Shown here one piece after another: positions 9,596-17,676 of a stretch of 29,376 nucleotides of DNA. A program made the translations under genes and the position numbers. The first letter of the stretch is position 1. Every line of letters begins with the position of its first letter. Origin of the DNA: Chara braunii. Taxonomy: Eukaryota > Streptophyta > Charophyceae > Charales > Characeae. The notes beneath the pieces were generated by a model. It had not been told where the DNA came from and made no database searches. It saw only the letters and a list, made by a program, of their open reading frames with translations. The stretch covers positions 709,361-738,736 of the forward strand of contig BFEA01000620.1 in NCBI GenBank assembly GCA_003427395.1. The letters are read 5' to 3'.

Positions 9596-10680
9596 TCCGA
9601 AAGTAAAGTCAATAAGCACAGTCCCAGTTCTGGTCTAAGTCCAGGGGTCAGTCCAGATCCAGACTTTCAAGTCCAAATTCAGGCCGGGAGGCCTCAGCAG
9701 CAGTTGAACTTCATTTGGGACTCTACTGGGACACATGCAATGCAGGGTCTGGGACAAAAGGAAGGCTGGATTGAGCCAATACAGACCCAGCGAGGAGTAT
9801 AAAGGAGGCAGCCAGCCTCATTCCTACCCAGATCTCCACTGGCATTCTATGCGTGGAAGTGCTGGTGCACTTGTGCGTTGAGCCAGTAGGAGCAGCGCTG
9901 GAAGGAGAAGATGCGCTGAGTGAAGGGAGAAGCCTGTATGCTGGAAGTGATGCAGCCATAGCTGCCCAGCAAGTTAGCATTAGTAGTAGAGGGTTAGTAT
10001 GTAGCTATGAGTANTATCCAGAGTAGATCCTCATGAGTATTGAAGAGTGTATATGCATCATAAGAGGAAGGGATTGAGGCTGAGAGTGTTCATTCAAGGT
10101 TGGCTATGGAAGATACTTACCTGAGTTGGATGTGATCTGCAGAGGTGGCATTGATGAGTGGTGACCACATTGATGACTTGGAGATTATCTGCAGGGGTAG
10201 CACTGATTCACTGGAAGGCATATTGATGAGTTGGCAAGATATTGGTGTTGCGCTGATGAGCGCTGGACTCAGGGAAACTTTGAAACACTTTGTATTCATA
10301 TTTTTGATAATATAAGCTGTGAAACTCGGTTCTCATCTTCTCTACCTTTGTCTATTATCAGACTACTGTTCGTTGTGTGTGGGAGAACGATGCATGGCAT
10401 GTACACACTTGCGTGAGATGGTCTCCAGGACCCATGCAATAATAATAATAGAATTATAAAAAAAAAAATTGGTGGGTTACTCGAGAAGAGTTGGCACAGG
10501 AAGCAGCTGGAAAAAAGGCAATTAGCAGGTGGAATGAAAGGATTCTCAAGGGACTTTGAATCCAAGGCGGGTGGGTTGCAAGGACCCAAGGCCCTCACAG
10601 CTGACAGCGGAGGACTCATAGCCCCTAGGCTCATGCCCAAAGGGCTAAAACCTGGTCAGGCCAGGGGTGGGAGCTTTCAT
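9596..10680. other. Unassigned stretch, possible old LTR-like DNA
   Basis: A TATA-like GTATAAAGGAGGC lies at 9797-9809. Around 10117-10260 there is loose repetition of ATTGATGAG and ATCTGCAG words. An (AATAAT)n plus A-run is found at 10438-10470, and there is one undetermined base (n) at 10013. The layout of a TATA box followed by about 600 bp without a gene could be a solo LTR, but no TG...CA borders, primer-binding site or polypurine tract could be defined. Confidence 0.3.
9798..9805 (+). promoter_or_regulatory. TATA-box-like sequence
   Basis: TATAAAGG in a GC-balanced context. No gene follows on the plus strand, so at most it is a relic element promoter. The same GGAGGC-type context follows another TATA-like box at 13593. 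Confidence 0.3.
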
Positions 10681-10686
10681 TATCAA

Positions 10687-10711
10687 GATGAGAGATGAGA
10701 GATGAGAGATG
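10687..10711 (+). repeat. Microsatellite, 7-bp period (GATGAGA)n
   Basis: GATGAGA is repeated about 3.5 times without error. Confidence 0.9.
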
Positions 10712-10983
10712 TAACTTCTTGAACTCATGTGATCACTGCTCTGTTAATTCTGCTAATCGCATTGTTGCTGTGTGCATCCTGGGCATGTGAGGGCTCCCTT
10801 TTTTTAATAATGAAAATTTAAACCCACCCTCCCAAACAGGTACCCCTTCTATTCTGGGGGGTGTCCGGCCCGTTGCTCATCACAGTGAGGCATGGTGGTG
10901 CTTGTGATCTGTGAGTTTTTCTCCAGATTGGGTTCCTTGCACGTGGACTCGGCACACAAAGAAACGAATCATTGGGCCTCTTG

Positions 10984-11089
10984 CTCCACTACTCTCGACA
11001 TGCGCAAAAGACAACAATCATGCCGATGTACCTTTCCATTTTCTAGCGAAAGATTCACTCTCCTTCTGCACATGTCGAGAGTAGTGGAG
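10984..11089. repeat. Foldback: 19-bp perfect inverted repeat, 68-bp loop
   Basis: CTCCACTACTCTCGACATG at 10984-11002 is matched exactly in reverse complement at 11071-11089. The enclosed 68 bp holds no gene. It could be a small foldback transposon or the hairpin of a short RNA precursor; no flanking duplication is visible. Confidence 0.85.
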
Positions 11090-11420
11090 TATGCTTTTCG
11101 TGAGTATTTTAACAAATTTCAAAGTTATACAACCTGATTAAGCAGACAAGATGCAGGGTTTGAGAAGTTTATTGGAATCCTACCATTTAAAAAACAAACA
11201 AACAAACAAAACAATACAGAAAAGTTCCAATCGTGCTCTACACGTGACAAACAGGGATGTGGTCTTACTCATCCAGCAGATTCTTCATTTTTTACCGTAC
11301 ACTATGAACATCAATGGCCTCGAACGAGGTATCCAGAGAAGTGGGAACTTAGAAAGACAAAAAAAAACAAAGGTTGCAGGTCCCAGGAGTAATTCAGAGT
11401 TATTTCATTGCATTCATCTA
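11090..11420. other. Non-coding stretch
   Basis: It contains A-rich (AAAC)n words near 11190-11212 and nothing recognisable as a gene. Confidence 0.5.
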
Positions 11421-11424
11421 CGTC

Positions 11425-11500
11425 CTTCAGGATTCGAACTCCGGTCTGTTGTTCAACACAAAATTCATGGTAGTACAAACAGAGCTAGGCTCATTGGTCA
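11425..11500 (-). other. tRNA-like B-box segment (possible SINE head)
   Basis: The minus strand of 11430-11440 reads AGTTCGAATCC, one base from the RNA polymerase III B-box consensus, preceded by ACAACAGACCGG. Upstream on the minus strand, CAATGAGCCTAGCTC resembles a D-arm/A-box only loosely. No acceptor pairing could be drawn, so this is a tRNA-derived repeat at best. Confidence 0.3.
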
Positions 11501-11682
11501 AGTTGGGAACGTACTGTGTGTCGACTCTTGCCCGTTCATTTTTCCCTTTTCTGAGAGGAAATTTTCTAATCAGGTCCGCCCATCTTCATTTTCTTTCTTC
11601 TTTCTTTACTTCTCTGAGACAGACCACTTTCTGCATCTTATGACCTGTTCCAATCTCAATCATTGGCCAGGCAGTTAAGCTG

Positions 11683-11768
11683 ATGAGAGGAAAAAGGGGA
11701 TTTGAACCCTCAACCTTAGCCCTGGCAAGGTCACCCCTTCTCTGTATCACCCATGTCACCCTCCTATT
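11683..11768 (-). other. tRNA-like segment with perfect B-box (SINE or tRNA relic)
   Basis: The minus strand of 11696-11709 reads GGGTTCAAATCCCC, a complete T-arm with intact B-box. It is followed by TTTTTCCTCTCATC and preceded by CTTGCCAGGGCTAAGGTTGA. A clear anticodon arm, D-arm and acceptor stem are not evident, which argues against a working tRNA gene and for a tRNA-derived SINE fragment. Confidence 0.4.
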
Positions 11769-12113
11769 TCATGCAGACTCGACGTCATCTTCACCTTCCT
11801 CTAGTATATCACTGGCAGTCCTTTTGAGAGCGCAGCACTCCGATGAACCAACAACCAACTACCATCATGTGCGAACACTGCCTGTTCCCCCCCTCACCCT
11901 CAATCTTCCTAGACTACTTTTAAAAAGCTAGCACACACCAAACAGCGCATGTGCACAGGTGTGGGGAGCTGCCATGGGTAGAGGGTACTACAAATAGCGT
12001 AATCGACTACTGTTTTCCAGCTACACAGTACTGTAGTACAACCGTTCATCGTCAACGAACATACTGGGCGCAGGGTTGCTGTCCATCCATGAAATGGCCA
12101 CCAAATTAAGGGC
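11769..12113. other. Non-coding stretch
   Basis: No gene, RNA or element end is visible apart from short shadow frames. Confidence 0.5.
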
Positions 12114-12316
12114 ATACTCACACTAGGCCCTCAAAATCACAAAATCGCAAAATGAGCGGCCAGATTGAGTCCTTGTAAAGGATCGACTCGATCTGGCCGC
12201 TCATTTTGCGATTTTGCGATTTGCGATTTCGACAGCCTAGTGTGAGTGTACTCTAACTGGTGCAAATTTAGGCCGTCAAAATCGCAAAATCGCAAAATGA
12301 GCGGCCAGATCGAGTC
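12114..12316. mobile_element. Foldback MITE-like element with a third arm copy
   Basis: The arm from TACTCACACTAGGC through AAAATCGCAAAATGAGCGGC to GAGTC (12114-12171) is repeated in inverse orientation at 12184-12250 after only ~12 bp, giving a hairpin of about 60 bp. The inner part of the arm then occurs a third time, in direct orientation, at 12268-12316 (from TTTAGGCCGTCAAAATCGC). Small differences between arms (ATCACA versus ATCGCA) show some age. Superfamily and target duplication are not clear. Confidence 0.85.
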
Positions 12317-12712
12317 ATAGTGGTGATTGTAAAATGGAAAGTGTCAACAACAACAAAATGAAAAGAGAAAGCAGATGACCCAGATGACACAGCTTGAGTT
12401 ACTTACACACTCCCAACAAAAGAGAGGGGGGGAATATCAGCTATACACCTGAAAAACTTAGGAATATGTGCGGTGCCTGTGACAAAATGCCCTTTCAGTT
12501 GTCCCCAAGGGACTCCCCAAGGTCCCCAAGTTATAGCTGTATCCTAGTTTTCCAGGTGTCAAATTTCCTTAGCTCCCTGTTCCATCAGACTGCCCACCGG
12601 GCCTTTCCAAATAGCAGTAGTCCCCACAAACCGGGCCAGGAACTGATCTGCTGTGCCAGGCCAAAGGGCACATCCCATCTCTGCATGCATGCCATCCAAT
12701 GATGAACGCAAG

Positions 12713-12713
<1 letters not shown>
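12317..12713. other. Non-coding stretch
   Basis: Nothing recognisable apart from a short internal repeat of TCCCCAAGG words near 12498-12530. Confidence 0.5.

Positions 12714-12780
<67 letters not shown>
12714..12780 (+). repeat. Microsatellite (CT)33
   Basis: An uninterrupted CT dinucleotide run of 67 bases. Together with the GA runs at 12871-12943 and 13007-13064 it can pair to form a very long hairpin. Long open frames through this region (Ser-Leu or Arg-Glu repeats) are artefacts of the repeat. Confidence 0.97.
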
Positions 12781-12782
<2 letters not shown>

Positions 12783-12867
12783 GCCCACACACACAGACAT
12801 GCCAGCACACAGGCACAGAGGCGTGTCCACACAGACACGCACACTTACAGGCGAACATACATGTGCT

Positions 12868-12870
<3 letters not shown>

Positions 12871-12943
<73 letters not shown>
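12871..12943 (+). repeat. Microsatellite (GA)n with one interruption
   Basis: A GA dinucleotide run broken once by GAAAGA near 12921. It faces the CT run 90 bp upstream. Confidence 0.97.
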
Positions 12944-13004
12944 GTGCATTCGTTTGCATGCTCATTCCTATCCATCCATGTGTGTGCACAAACAACTATG
13001 GATG

Positions 13005-13006
<2 letters not shown>

Positions 13007-13064
<58 letters not shown>
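13007..13064 (+). repeat. Microsatellite (AG)n
   Basis: A perfect AG dinucleotide run, the second GA-type tract in this block. Confidence 0.97.
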
Positions 13065-13067
<3 letters not shown>

Positions 13068-13138
13068 GGACGGGGCACATCTTTTACTGCATACTTTCAG
13101 ACTGATGCCCAGTTTGAATGCACCTACGTGTCTGTGTA

Positions 13139-13158
13139 TGTGTGTGTGTGTGTGTGTG
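13139..13158 (+). repeat. Microsatellite (TG)10
   Basis: A TG run directly beside the first ~45-bp GTGAACTGTCACCAC repeat. A similar TG run lies at 17826-17844 near the third copy of that repeat. Confidence 0.95.
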
Positions 13159-13160
13159 CT

Positions 13161-13317
13161 GTGAACTGTCACCACAACAACCCCTTTTCCACCCAGATGA
13201 GTTGGTGTGTTGTCATATTCGCTATACACTCAAAAAAAGCATGACTGTGCAACCGTAGGTGTGTTTGAACTTTCACCACAACAGCCCCCATTCCACCCAG
13301 ATGAGCAGATCCAAAAT
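13161..13317 (+). repeat. Two copies of a ~45-bp repeat flanking the RT/RING block (left side)
   Basis: GTGAACTGTCACCACAAC followed by CCCAGATGAG occurs at 13161-13201, and a diverged copy (GAACTTTCACCACAAC ... CCCAGATGAGCAGATCC) at 13261-13317. A third copy in the same orientation lies at 17626-17676, on the other side of the RT relic. The spacing suggests terminal or subterminal repeats of one element, but borders are not defined. Confidence 0.7.
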
Positions 13318-13831
13318 CAAAGCATATTCAATCCTATTACAGACAATGAAAGCCCTCGAGTTCAGACAACCCGACAATGAAACAGTTTCACCTCTACAGC
13401 AAGCAACATGAAGTACAATGGAAGCATGTAAATCCCTTTCTTGTTTACATTTGCTTTCTTCAGGGTACCCCTTTCATTTGCTCTTGCAGCTCCCCTTTTA
13501 GCGTGCCTCTCATGCACGAGACTCGCCACGTTGATTGTGGTTGAGCGTGAGCTGCCTGCATCCCCATGTGCCATAATGGCCCACTTGCACACTATAAAAA
13601 GGAGGCAAAGCAAAGGCGGAGGTATATTCCTGTTCATTTCTTCTCTGATCTTCAACTTATATTTTGTCTGTTCTCGTAATGATGCTTATTCGTATGTATG
13701 GAGGGAGGAAGGAAATGGGGGGTTGAGTTCTGACAGGGTTTTAAATAGTGACCGCTGGGGCAGACCACTCTAAAATGGCACATGAGGCCAGTTAGTGCGT
13801 GGGTTCATAAGATTTGAGGAGCAGTCGTTGC
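13318..13831. other. Non-coding stretch beside the RING-like relic
   Basis: It includes CTTGCAGCTCCCCTTTT near 13483, also found near 17808, so it may be 3' element sequence. TATAAAAA occurs at 13593-13600 on the plus strand without a following gene. Confidence 0.5.
13593..13600 (+). promoter_or_regulatory. TATA-box-like sequence
   Basis: CACACTATAAAAAGGAGGC is a good TATA context, but the plus strand downstream has no coding region. Chance or a relic element promoter are both possible. Confidence 0.3.
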
Positions 13832-14178
13832 CTATGGTAAGTGGCCACCTCTACAGACCGCGCAGGACCGGTTTGGGTGTGGCATGTGGAAGCACCACAT
13901 CCAATTCTCACAGTCACAGTTACTGCATCGAATGGCACGGCGTAGACAGATGGTACAGGCTACATGGCTCCTACATGCTAGGAACACAGGCGCAAGTCGA
14001 CCGCAATTTTAGAGATATTGTCGTTCCAGCCCCTGTCTACAAATTGGACATGACATGTCAGGGTGCCGTACAAGAGTGCAGTATAGACTGTCCCTTCATA
14101 ATCCTCACGGCATAAGGCATGTGAACCATATGCTAGCTGAATCTCCGGCGGGTCATCACAGAGCGGCATGGAGCAAGT
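13832..14178 (-). pseudogene. Broken copy of the tandem RING-like protein
   Basis: Read in pieces, the minus strand gives PLCDDPPEIQLAYGSHALC and REDYEG, then after a frame change HPDMSCPICRQGLERQYL, an in-frame TAA (14009-14011), and NCGRLAPVFLACRSHVACTIC, ending HMPHPNRSCAVCRGG. These blocks align in order with both other copies in the window (14226-15029 and 28246-28821). Finger 1 has lost two ligands (Cys to Tyr, His to Asp), while finger 2 keeps C-x9-C-x2-H-x2-C-x2-C and the final C-x2-C. It lies 47 bp downstream of the better copy on the same strand, so it is either a tandem duplicate or the tail of a second element. There is no start codon upstream of the homologous part. Confidence 0.78.
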
Positions 14179-14225
14179 TTCTTGGGTTCCTCAGTATTTA
14201 TTCCTTCTCTATGGGTAGACAGCAA

Positions 14226-15029
14226 TCAGGGAGATTGATCCAAAGCAAGGGCGTTCAGCTGCTGCAGGATTTGGTCCGCAACACCTCGCCCTGGTGGAGA
14301 CCACCTATCAGTACAGCGCTCTGTGAGTGGTTCATATGGTAATCTATTTCCCTCCTCAGGCTGCTGTGCCCTTCGTTCATCAGGCAAGGAAGAAGGAATT
14401 ACGATTGCGTTTGCAGTAGGTGTATGACCAACACCGCATGTGGGACATGCTAGGAGAGGACGTGGCGGATGATGGCACTGGTGATAGTCCACGCAGTAGA
14501 GACATTCTATGACAGATTCCTGGAAACATTGACAACACATGGCATGTTGCTGACATGTCATCAGCAAAGAAGGCTGACGTGCGCAATTATCCAAGCATGG
14601 CAGATCAAGGCCACAACAGCATGCTGGGAAAGTAATCAAGGGGTGGGAGGGGTGAGCACAAGACAAAGGATCGCAGTTTTCGTGGCAGAGGCTGGCAGCA
14701 ACCATCCCTTCATAGTGTTCGGAGCAGCGGCTGTGCCGTGCACATGCTAATCGGATTGTACGTGTGCGACGACACAATGGGATGAGGGCACAATCTCCAT
14801 CCTCTGGAGAGGTCCCTTCACTATTAGTGGTAGAATCCGTCCAATCCACACAGGAAGGGGATGCTGGCTGACCATGCACAGGGGAAGGAGGAGGTTTAGC
14901 CGGATTGCTCTCCAAAGGCAGTAGTGCTTGCGAGTGCTCATCACCATACTGTTCCTGAAGGACGAGCCAGACCAAGTGATGTTCTACTGCTTGGTGATAG
15001 AAAGAGTTGACATTCCACGCTGTGTGCAC
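14226..15029 (-). CDS. Cys/His-rich protein with two RING-like fingers (partial frame)
   Basis: 267 codons are open from ATG. Residues 1-79 are Pro/Ser-rich. Finger 1 uses C80 or C86, C96, H99, C102, H105 and C137/C139. Finger 2 uses C145/C149, C159, H162, C165, C168 and C195/C198. The C-x9-C-x2-H-x2-C-x2-C/H ... C-x2-C spacing is that of RING domains, which bind two zinc ions and usually act in ubiquitin transfer; the second spacer here is short. The same spacing is found in the intact copy at 28246-28821. Neighbouring upstream frames (14984-15274, 15175-15714) probably belong to the same gene, separated by frameshifts or introns, so the ATG at 15029 may not be the true start. The RT relic lies upstream on this strand. 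Function as a ligase is not shown; it could be a different zinc-binding fold. Confidence 0.62.
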   Translation of the reverse strand: MHTAWNVNSFYHQAVEHHLVWLVLQEQYGDEHSQALLPLESNPAKPPPSPVHGQPASPSCVDWTDSTTNSEGTSPEDGDCALIPLCRRTRTIRLACARHSRCSEHYEGMVAASLCHENCDPLSCAHPSHPLITFPACCCGLDLPCLDNCARQPSLLMTCQQHAMCCQCFQESVIECLYCVDYHQCHHPPRPLLACPTCGVGHTPTANAIVIPSSLPDERRAQQPEEGNRLPYEPLTERCTDRWSPPGRGVADQILQQLNALALDQSP

Positions 15030-15274
15030 CCTACCGCCATTGTCTCATAGGGTCCATGAGTTATCCGCAAAGGTAAGAGCACTGAAATGACCTGGACGGT
15101 GTAAGATGTATCCCCGAATATTTGGATCCAAGCCTGGCAAGTGATTTTGAGAAGCAGGTTGGAGTTGTAGTCGCCTACCCATAAATGCCATAAGACAGGA
15201 CTTCTATGTTCACGCCAGATGCAGTACAGTTGTCCTCCGGGCAGACGGCACGGTGCTCTTCGTCTATTCGACAA
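15030..15274 (-). pseudogene. Upstream part of the RING-like gene in another frame
   Basis: The frame includes LYCIWREHRSPVLWHLWVGD and LLLKITCQAWIQIFGD, and runs past 15029 to a stop at 14984. A weakly similar stretch (RPIKYL ... DDSHKYLPTSML) occurs about 300 bp upstream of the 28.2-kb copy, near 27925-28000. That suggests this segment is part of the conserved gene and is out of frame here through decay or an intron. The resemblance is by eye and modest. Confidence 0.35.
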
Positions 15275-15714
15275 ACAACGTCTGCAAAATCAGAAACAGT
15301 ACAAGGCCTGCAATTGAAGGCAAGGAGACACACATTACAGGCATAGTACGCACGGCGACCTAGTTGTAGCACTACGACATCATCTGATTCTGCAGGTTGT
15401 GCGGCAGGGGGAGGTTCATCCAACTCTCCAGATTGCACGGCAGGCGGAGATTCATTGCAGTCCTGACCATATCTGTGAGGTTCCTCCGGCTGTATTATGC
15501 ACTCCGGAGAGGGATCTTCTCGAATTGGAAGCTCCATCAGGTGATCTGAAGGTGGGTCATTATCATTTGAGGCAGGGGAGCATGCAGGGTCAGGTGGATG
15601 AGGAATAGATGGGTCAGATGCGGGAAGCGGAGGTTGATCAGTCGCACTTGCGCTCAAAGTGGCTGCTAGTCGTGCAAATGTTGTGCAAGTAGCTGCACCA
15701 CGTGTCTGGTGCAC
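15175..15714 (-). CDS. Pro-rich frame with a Cys cluster (ORF2 middle part)
   Basis: 179 codons: residues 20-115 are rich in Pro, Ser, Asp and Glu. Then comes a Cys cluster C126-x2-C129-x5-C135-x2-C138-x9-C148-x5-H154-x3-C158-x4-C163, which could bind zinc. It ends with IEVLSYGIYG and a stop, and the next frame (15274 to 14984) carries on. I recognise no family. It is listed as coding because of its composition, its place between the Pro/His-rich frame upstream and the RING-like frame downstream on the same strand, and the absence of simple repeats in the Cys cluster. It may be an exon or a frameshifted part of one gene. Confidence 0.42.
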   Translation of the reverse strand: MHQTRGAATCTTFARLAATLSASATDQPPLPASDPSIPHPPDPACSPASNDNDPPSDHLMELPIREDPSPECIIQPEEPHRYGQDCNESPPAVQSGELDEPPPAAQPAESDDVVVLQLGRRAYYACNVCLLAFNCRPCTVSDFADVVCRIDEEHRAVCPEDNCTASGVNIEVLSYGIYG

Positions 15715-15839
15715 ATTGTGAGCATCGGACTCGATATGTACTACTCCCGGCTAGTGTATATCCGAAGCGCCGATGTCATTCTGTACGGTTGAGAGCATGT
15801 CGTCGGAGCAGATCTCTAACCCCTGCAGGGGGGTGGTAT

Positions 15840-16448
15840 TCATTTTGTTCCAGGACAGACGACGCTGCTGTCTTGGAGGTGGCAGCAGAGACGGGGAACG
15901 TCTCCGCTGAAGAGGCATCTGTAACGATTGATCTGAGGCTGGATGTCTCTGCCGATGGGGCCTTTGTGATGGCTGATCTGACCATGAATGTGGTGATGAT
16001 GAGGCCGATGAAGAAGGGGAGGCATACGAGGTGCAGGATGACGAGGAGGAGGAGGCAGCGGCGGAAGAAGAAGAGGAAAATGAAGAAGAGGAGGCTGATG
16101 ATTGAGGGGATGATGTAGTAGTAGATGTCGGCAGGGGAGGTGGTGGTGATGGTTGTGGTGGTGGTGGTGGTGGCGGTGGTGGTGGTGGGGTTGGGGCGGT
16201 GATGGTGGTGGTGCTGATGGTGGTGGTGCTGATGGTGGTGGTGCTGATGGTGGTGGTGGTGCTAATGGTGGTGGTGGTGGTGGAGGCGGAGCCGGCGATG
16301 GTGGCAGCGCACTTTCAGCAGCAGTCATTGCCGCATTGGAAGGATGCAGGTCTTCATCCCCTACATCCATTGCAACAACATTTACATTATTTGTTGTGGC
16401 TGGCATGCTCTCCCGCTGAGTCGGTGTATCCACATTAGTGTCTGCCAT
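15840..16448 (-). CDS. Pro/His-rich low-complexity frame, possible ORF2 N-terminus
   Basis: From ATG at 16448 the protein starts MADTNVDTPTQRESMPATTN and soon becomes Pro-rich (PPPSAPPPSAPPPS), then His-rich. It is encoded by a GGT/GATGGTGGTGGT-type repeat on the plus strand (16138-16280). A Ser-rich reading in another frame covers 15950-16110 equally well. No domain is visible. The start lies just behind the RT thumb remnants, where a second element frame would begin, and the Cys-rich frames follow on the same strand. The low-complexity part may have expanded after insertion. Coding status is uncertain. Confidence 0.35.
   Translation of the reverse strand: MADTNVDTPTQRESMPATTNNVNVVAMDVGDEDLHPSNAAMTAAESALPPSPAPPPPPPPPLAPPPPSAPPPSAPPPSAPPPSPPQPHHHHRHHHHHHNHHHHLPCRHLLLHHPLNHQPPLLHFPLLLPPLPPPPRHPAPRMPPLLHRPHHHHIHGQISHHKGPIGRDIQPQINRYRCLFSGDVPRLCCHLQDSSVVCPGTK
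16138..16290 (+). repeat. Trinucleotide-rich repeat (GGT/GATGGTGGTGGT)
   Basis: Imperfect GGT and GATGGTGGTGGTGCT units fill this stretch. The 12- to 15-bp units near 16199-16265 are tandem and account for the poly-Pro and poly-His readings on the minus strand. Confidence 0.9.
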
Positions 16449-16449
16449 T

Positions 16450-17674
16450 TCAGTACAAATAACAGGAGAGAGTGGGCCTGCTGCGTTTGATGGGCTGATG
16501 TTGCTGCTGCCTGTGGCCAGGATTGGTGTTGGGAATTGGTTGGTGGCCTGCTGCATGTGGTTGTGTGGAGGGCCTGTGCATAGAATTACCTTGCGGCAGT
16601 GGGTGAGCAATCGCCCCACGCACCATGCGGCGAAACCAGTTCGAGAGTCGTGTAACATAAGTGGGTAGGCGCCGCTGCCAGCCACGCACATATGCAGTCC
16701 AGCCTCTGGCCAAGACACTGGGAGGATGGCCCCTACCAAGCATACGCCGTGTCAGGGGAGTCACTGCAGCTTTGAAATCGGTGGATATTTTCAAACCTCG
16801 TTAGCTGTCCCGTGCAGACCCCCGCCGGTTGATGAGCCAGGGCATTACAGGAAGCAGTGGGATACCGTATAACAGGGAATGTGCAGGCCTCAGCCTTGTT
16901 AAACACACCATGCAAAGTGAGTCGTCCAGCCGAACCAGGATTCTAGCCCCAAGGAAAAGACATGACCTATCTTGCTCCGTAGTGTCCACTCAAGACCATA
17001 CCGAGCAGGGGAGGGCGGATATATCTTCCACGATAGGATGTCATCAATGAATCGGTATCTGAACGCATATGCTTGCGCAGCGCACAGATCTCGCTGGCGA
17101 AGTTCGTCGATGAACTATGCTTCATCCCAGTAGAGCGTGATGGTGATAATTTATGGTCCAGTGTTAGTGACCATAGGGATACGGACCACCTGATGGCGCA
17201 GAGTTAGTGACCATAGAGATACCGACCACCTGATGGCGCAGAGTGCCATCAGTTGTATTGGAGACTACATTTGGAGACTACAAACCGCAAATGCTGTTCA
17301 ATTTTTTACACTGAGAGGGTGTCGGAGCCATGTGACGTGACCCACTCCCCGAGCTGAGGACCTATAGTCATGTACATCTGTACTGGCCTTCTTCCCTGTG
17401 GGATCCGCCCCACGGCATAATCATGTGCTTCACGAACAGCGTTTACGACATTGTTAAGAATCCTGTCGTGTGGCAGGTTCGTGTACATTGTAGTGAAATC
17501 CGCTGTGTGTGGCGTACAGCCTCGAAGGGAACGTACATTCTGCTTGAGGTCCAGAATGACTTCTCGACACTTTGCACGGTCCAGCAACGTCGTACACCAC
17601 TTTCTTGACAGGTTGTGTGTGCCTTGTGAACTGTCACCACAACCACCCCTTTCAACCCAGATGAGTAGATCCAA
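16450..17674 (-). pseudogene. Reverse-transcriptase relic (Penelope-like or related)
   Basis: RT landmarks appear in order on the minus strand but in several frames. 17306-17674 holds KWCTTLLDRAKCREVILDL and TADFTTMYTNLPHDRI (RT motif 2 with the first catalytic Asp). 17040-17045 encodes the DD of YRFIDDILSW (motif 5). 16801-16989 gives FLGARILVRLDDSLCMV, followed by FPVIRYPTASCNALAHQP, TGQLTRFENIHRF and then TRRMLGRGHPPSVLARG, a thumb-like end. Motifs 3-4 are missing or scrambled between 17050 and 17300, where a 40-bp duplication (17164-17243) sits. The DFTTMYTNLPH style and G-x-P thumb resemble Penelope-like and related non-LTR RTs; I cannot place the clade. The first ~17 codons of the open stretch come from the ~45-bp repeat at 17626-17676. 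Confidence 0.72.
17164..17243 (+). repeat. Tandem duplication, 40 bp x 2
   Basis: TTAGTGACCATAGGGATACG through GGCGCAGAG (17164-17203) is repeated at 17204-17243 with two substitutions. It disrupts the RT relic between motif 2 and motif 5. Confidence 0.92.
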
Positions 17675-17676
17675 AA
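17626..17676 (+). repeat. Third copy of the ~45-bp repeat (right side of RT relic)
   Basis: GTGAACTGTCACCACAAC ... CCCAGATGAGTAGATCC in the same orientation as the two copies at 13161-13317. A TG run and a CTTGCAGCTCCCCTTTT word follow within about 200 bp, as they also do near the left copies. Confidence 0.75.

Noticed and set aside
10013-10013. Undetermined base
   Set aside because: A single n in the sequence; an assembly ambiguity without biological meaning.
11909-12121. 70-codon minus-strand frame that superficially suggests a transposase fragment
   Set aside because: No catalytic motif or ordered family words could be matched; composition alone is not enough.
12559-13164. Long open frames of Ser-Leu or Arg-Glu repeats
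   Set aside because: They are produced by the (CT)n and (GA)n microsatellites on both strands and have no unique sequence.
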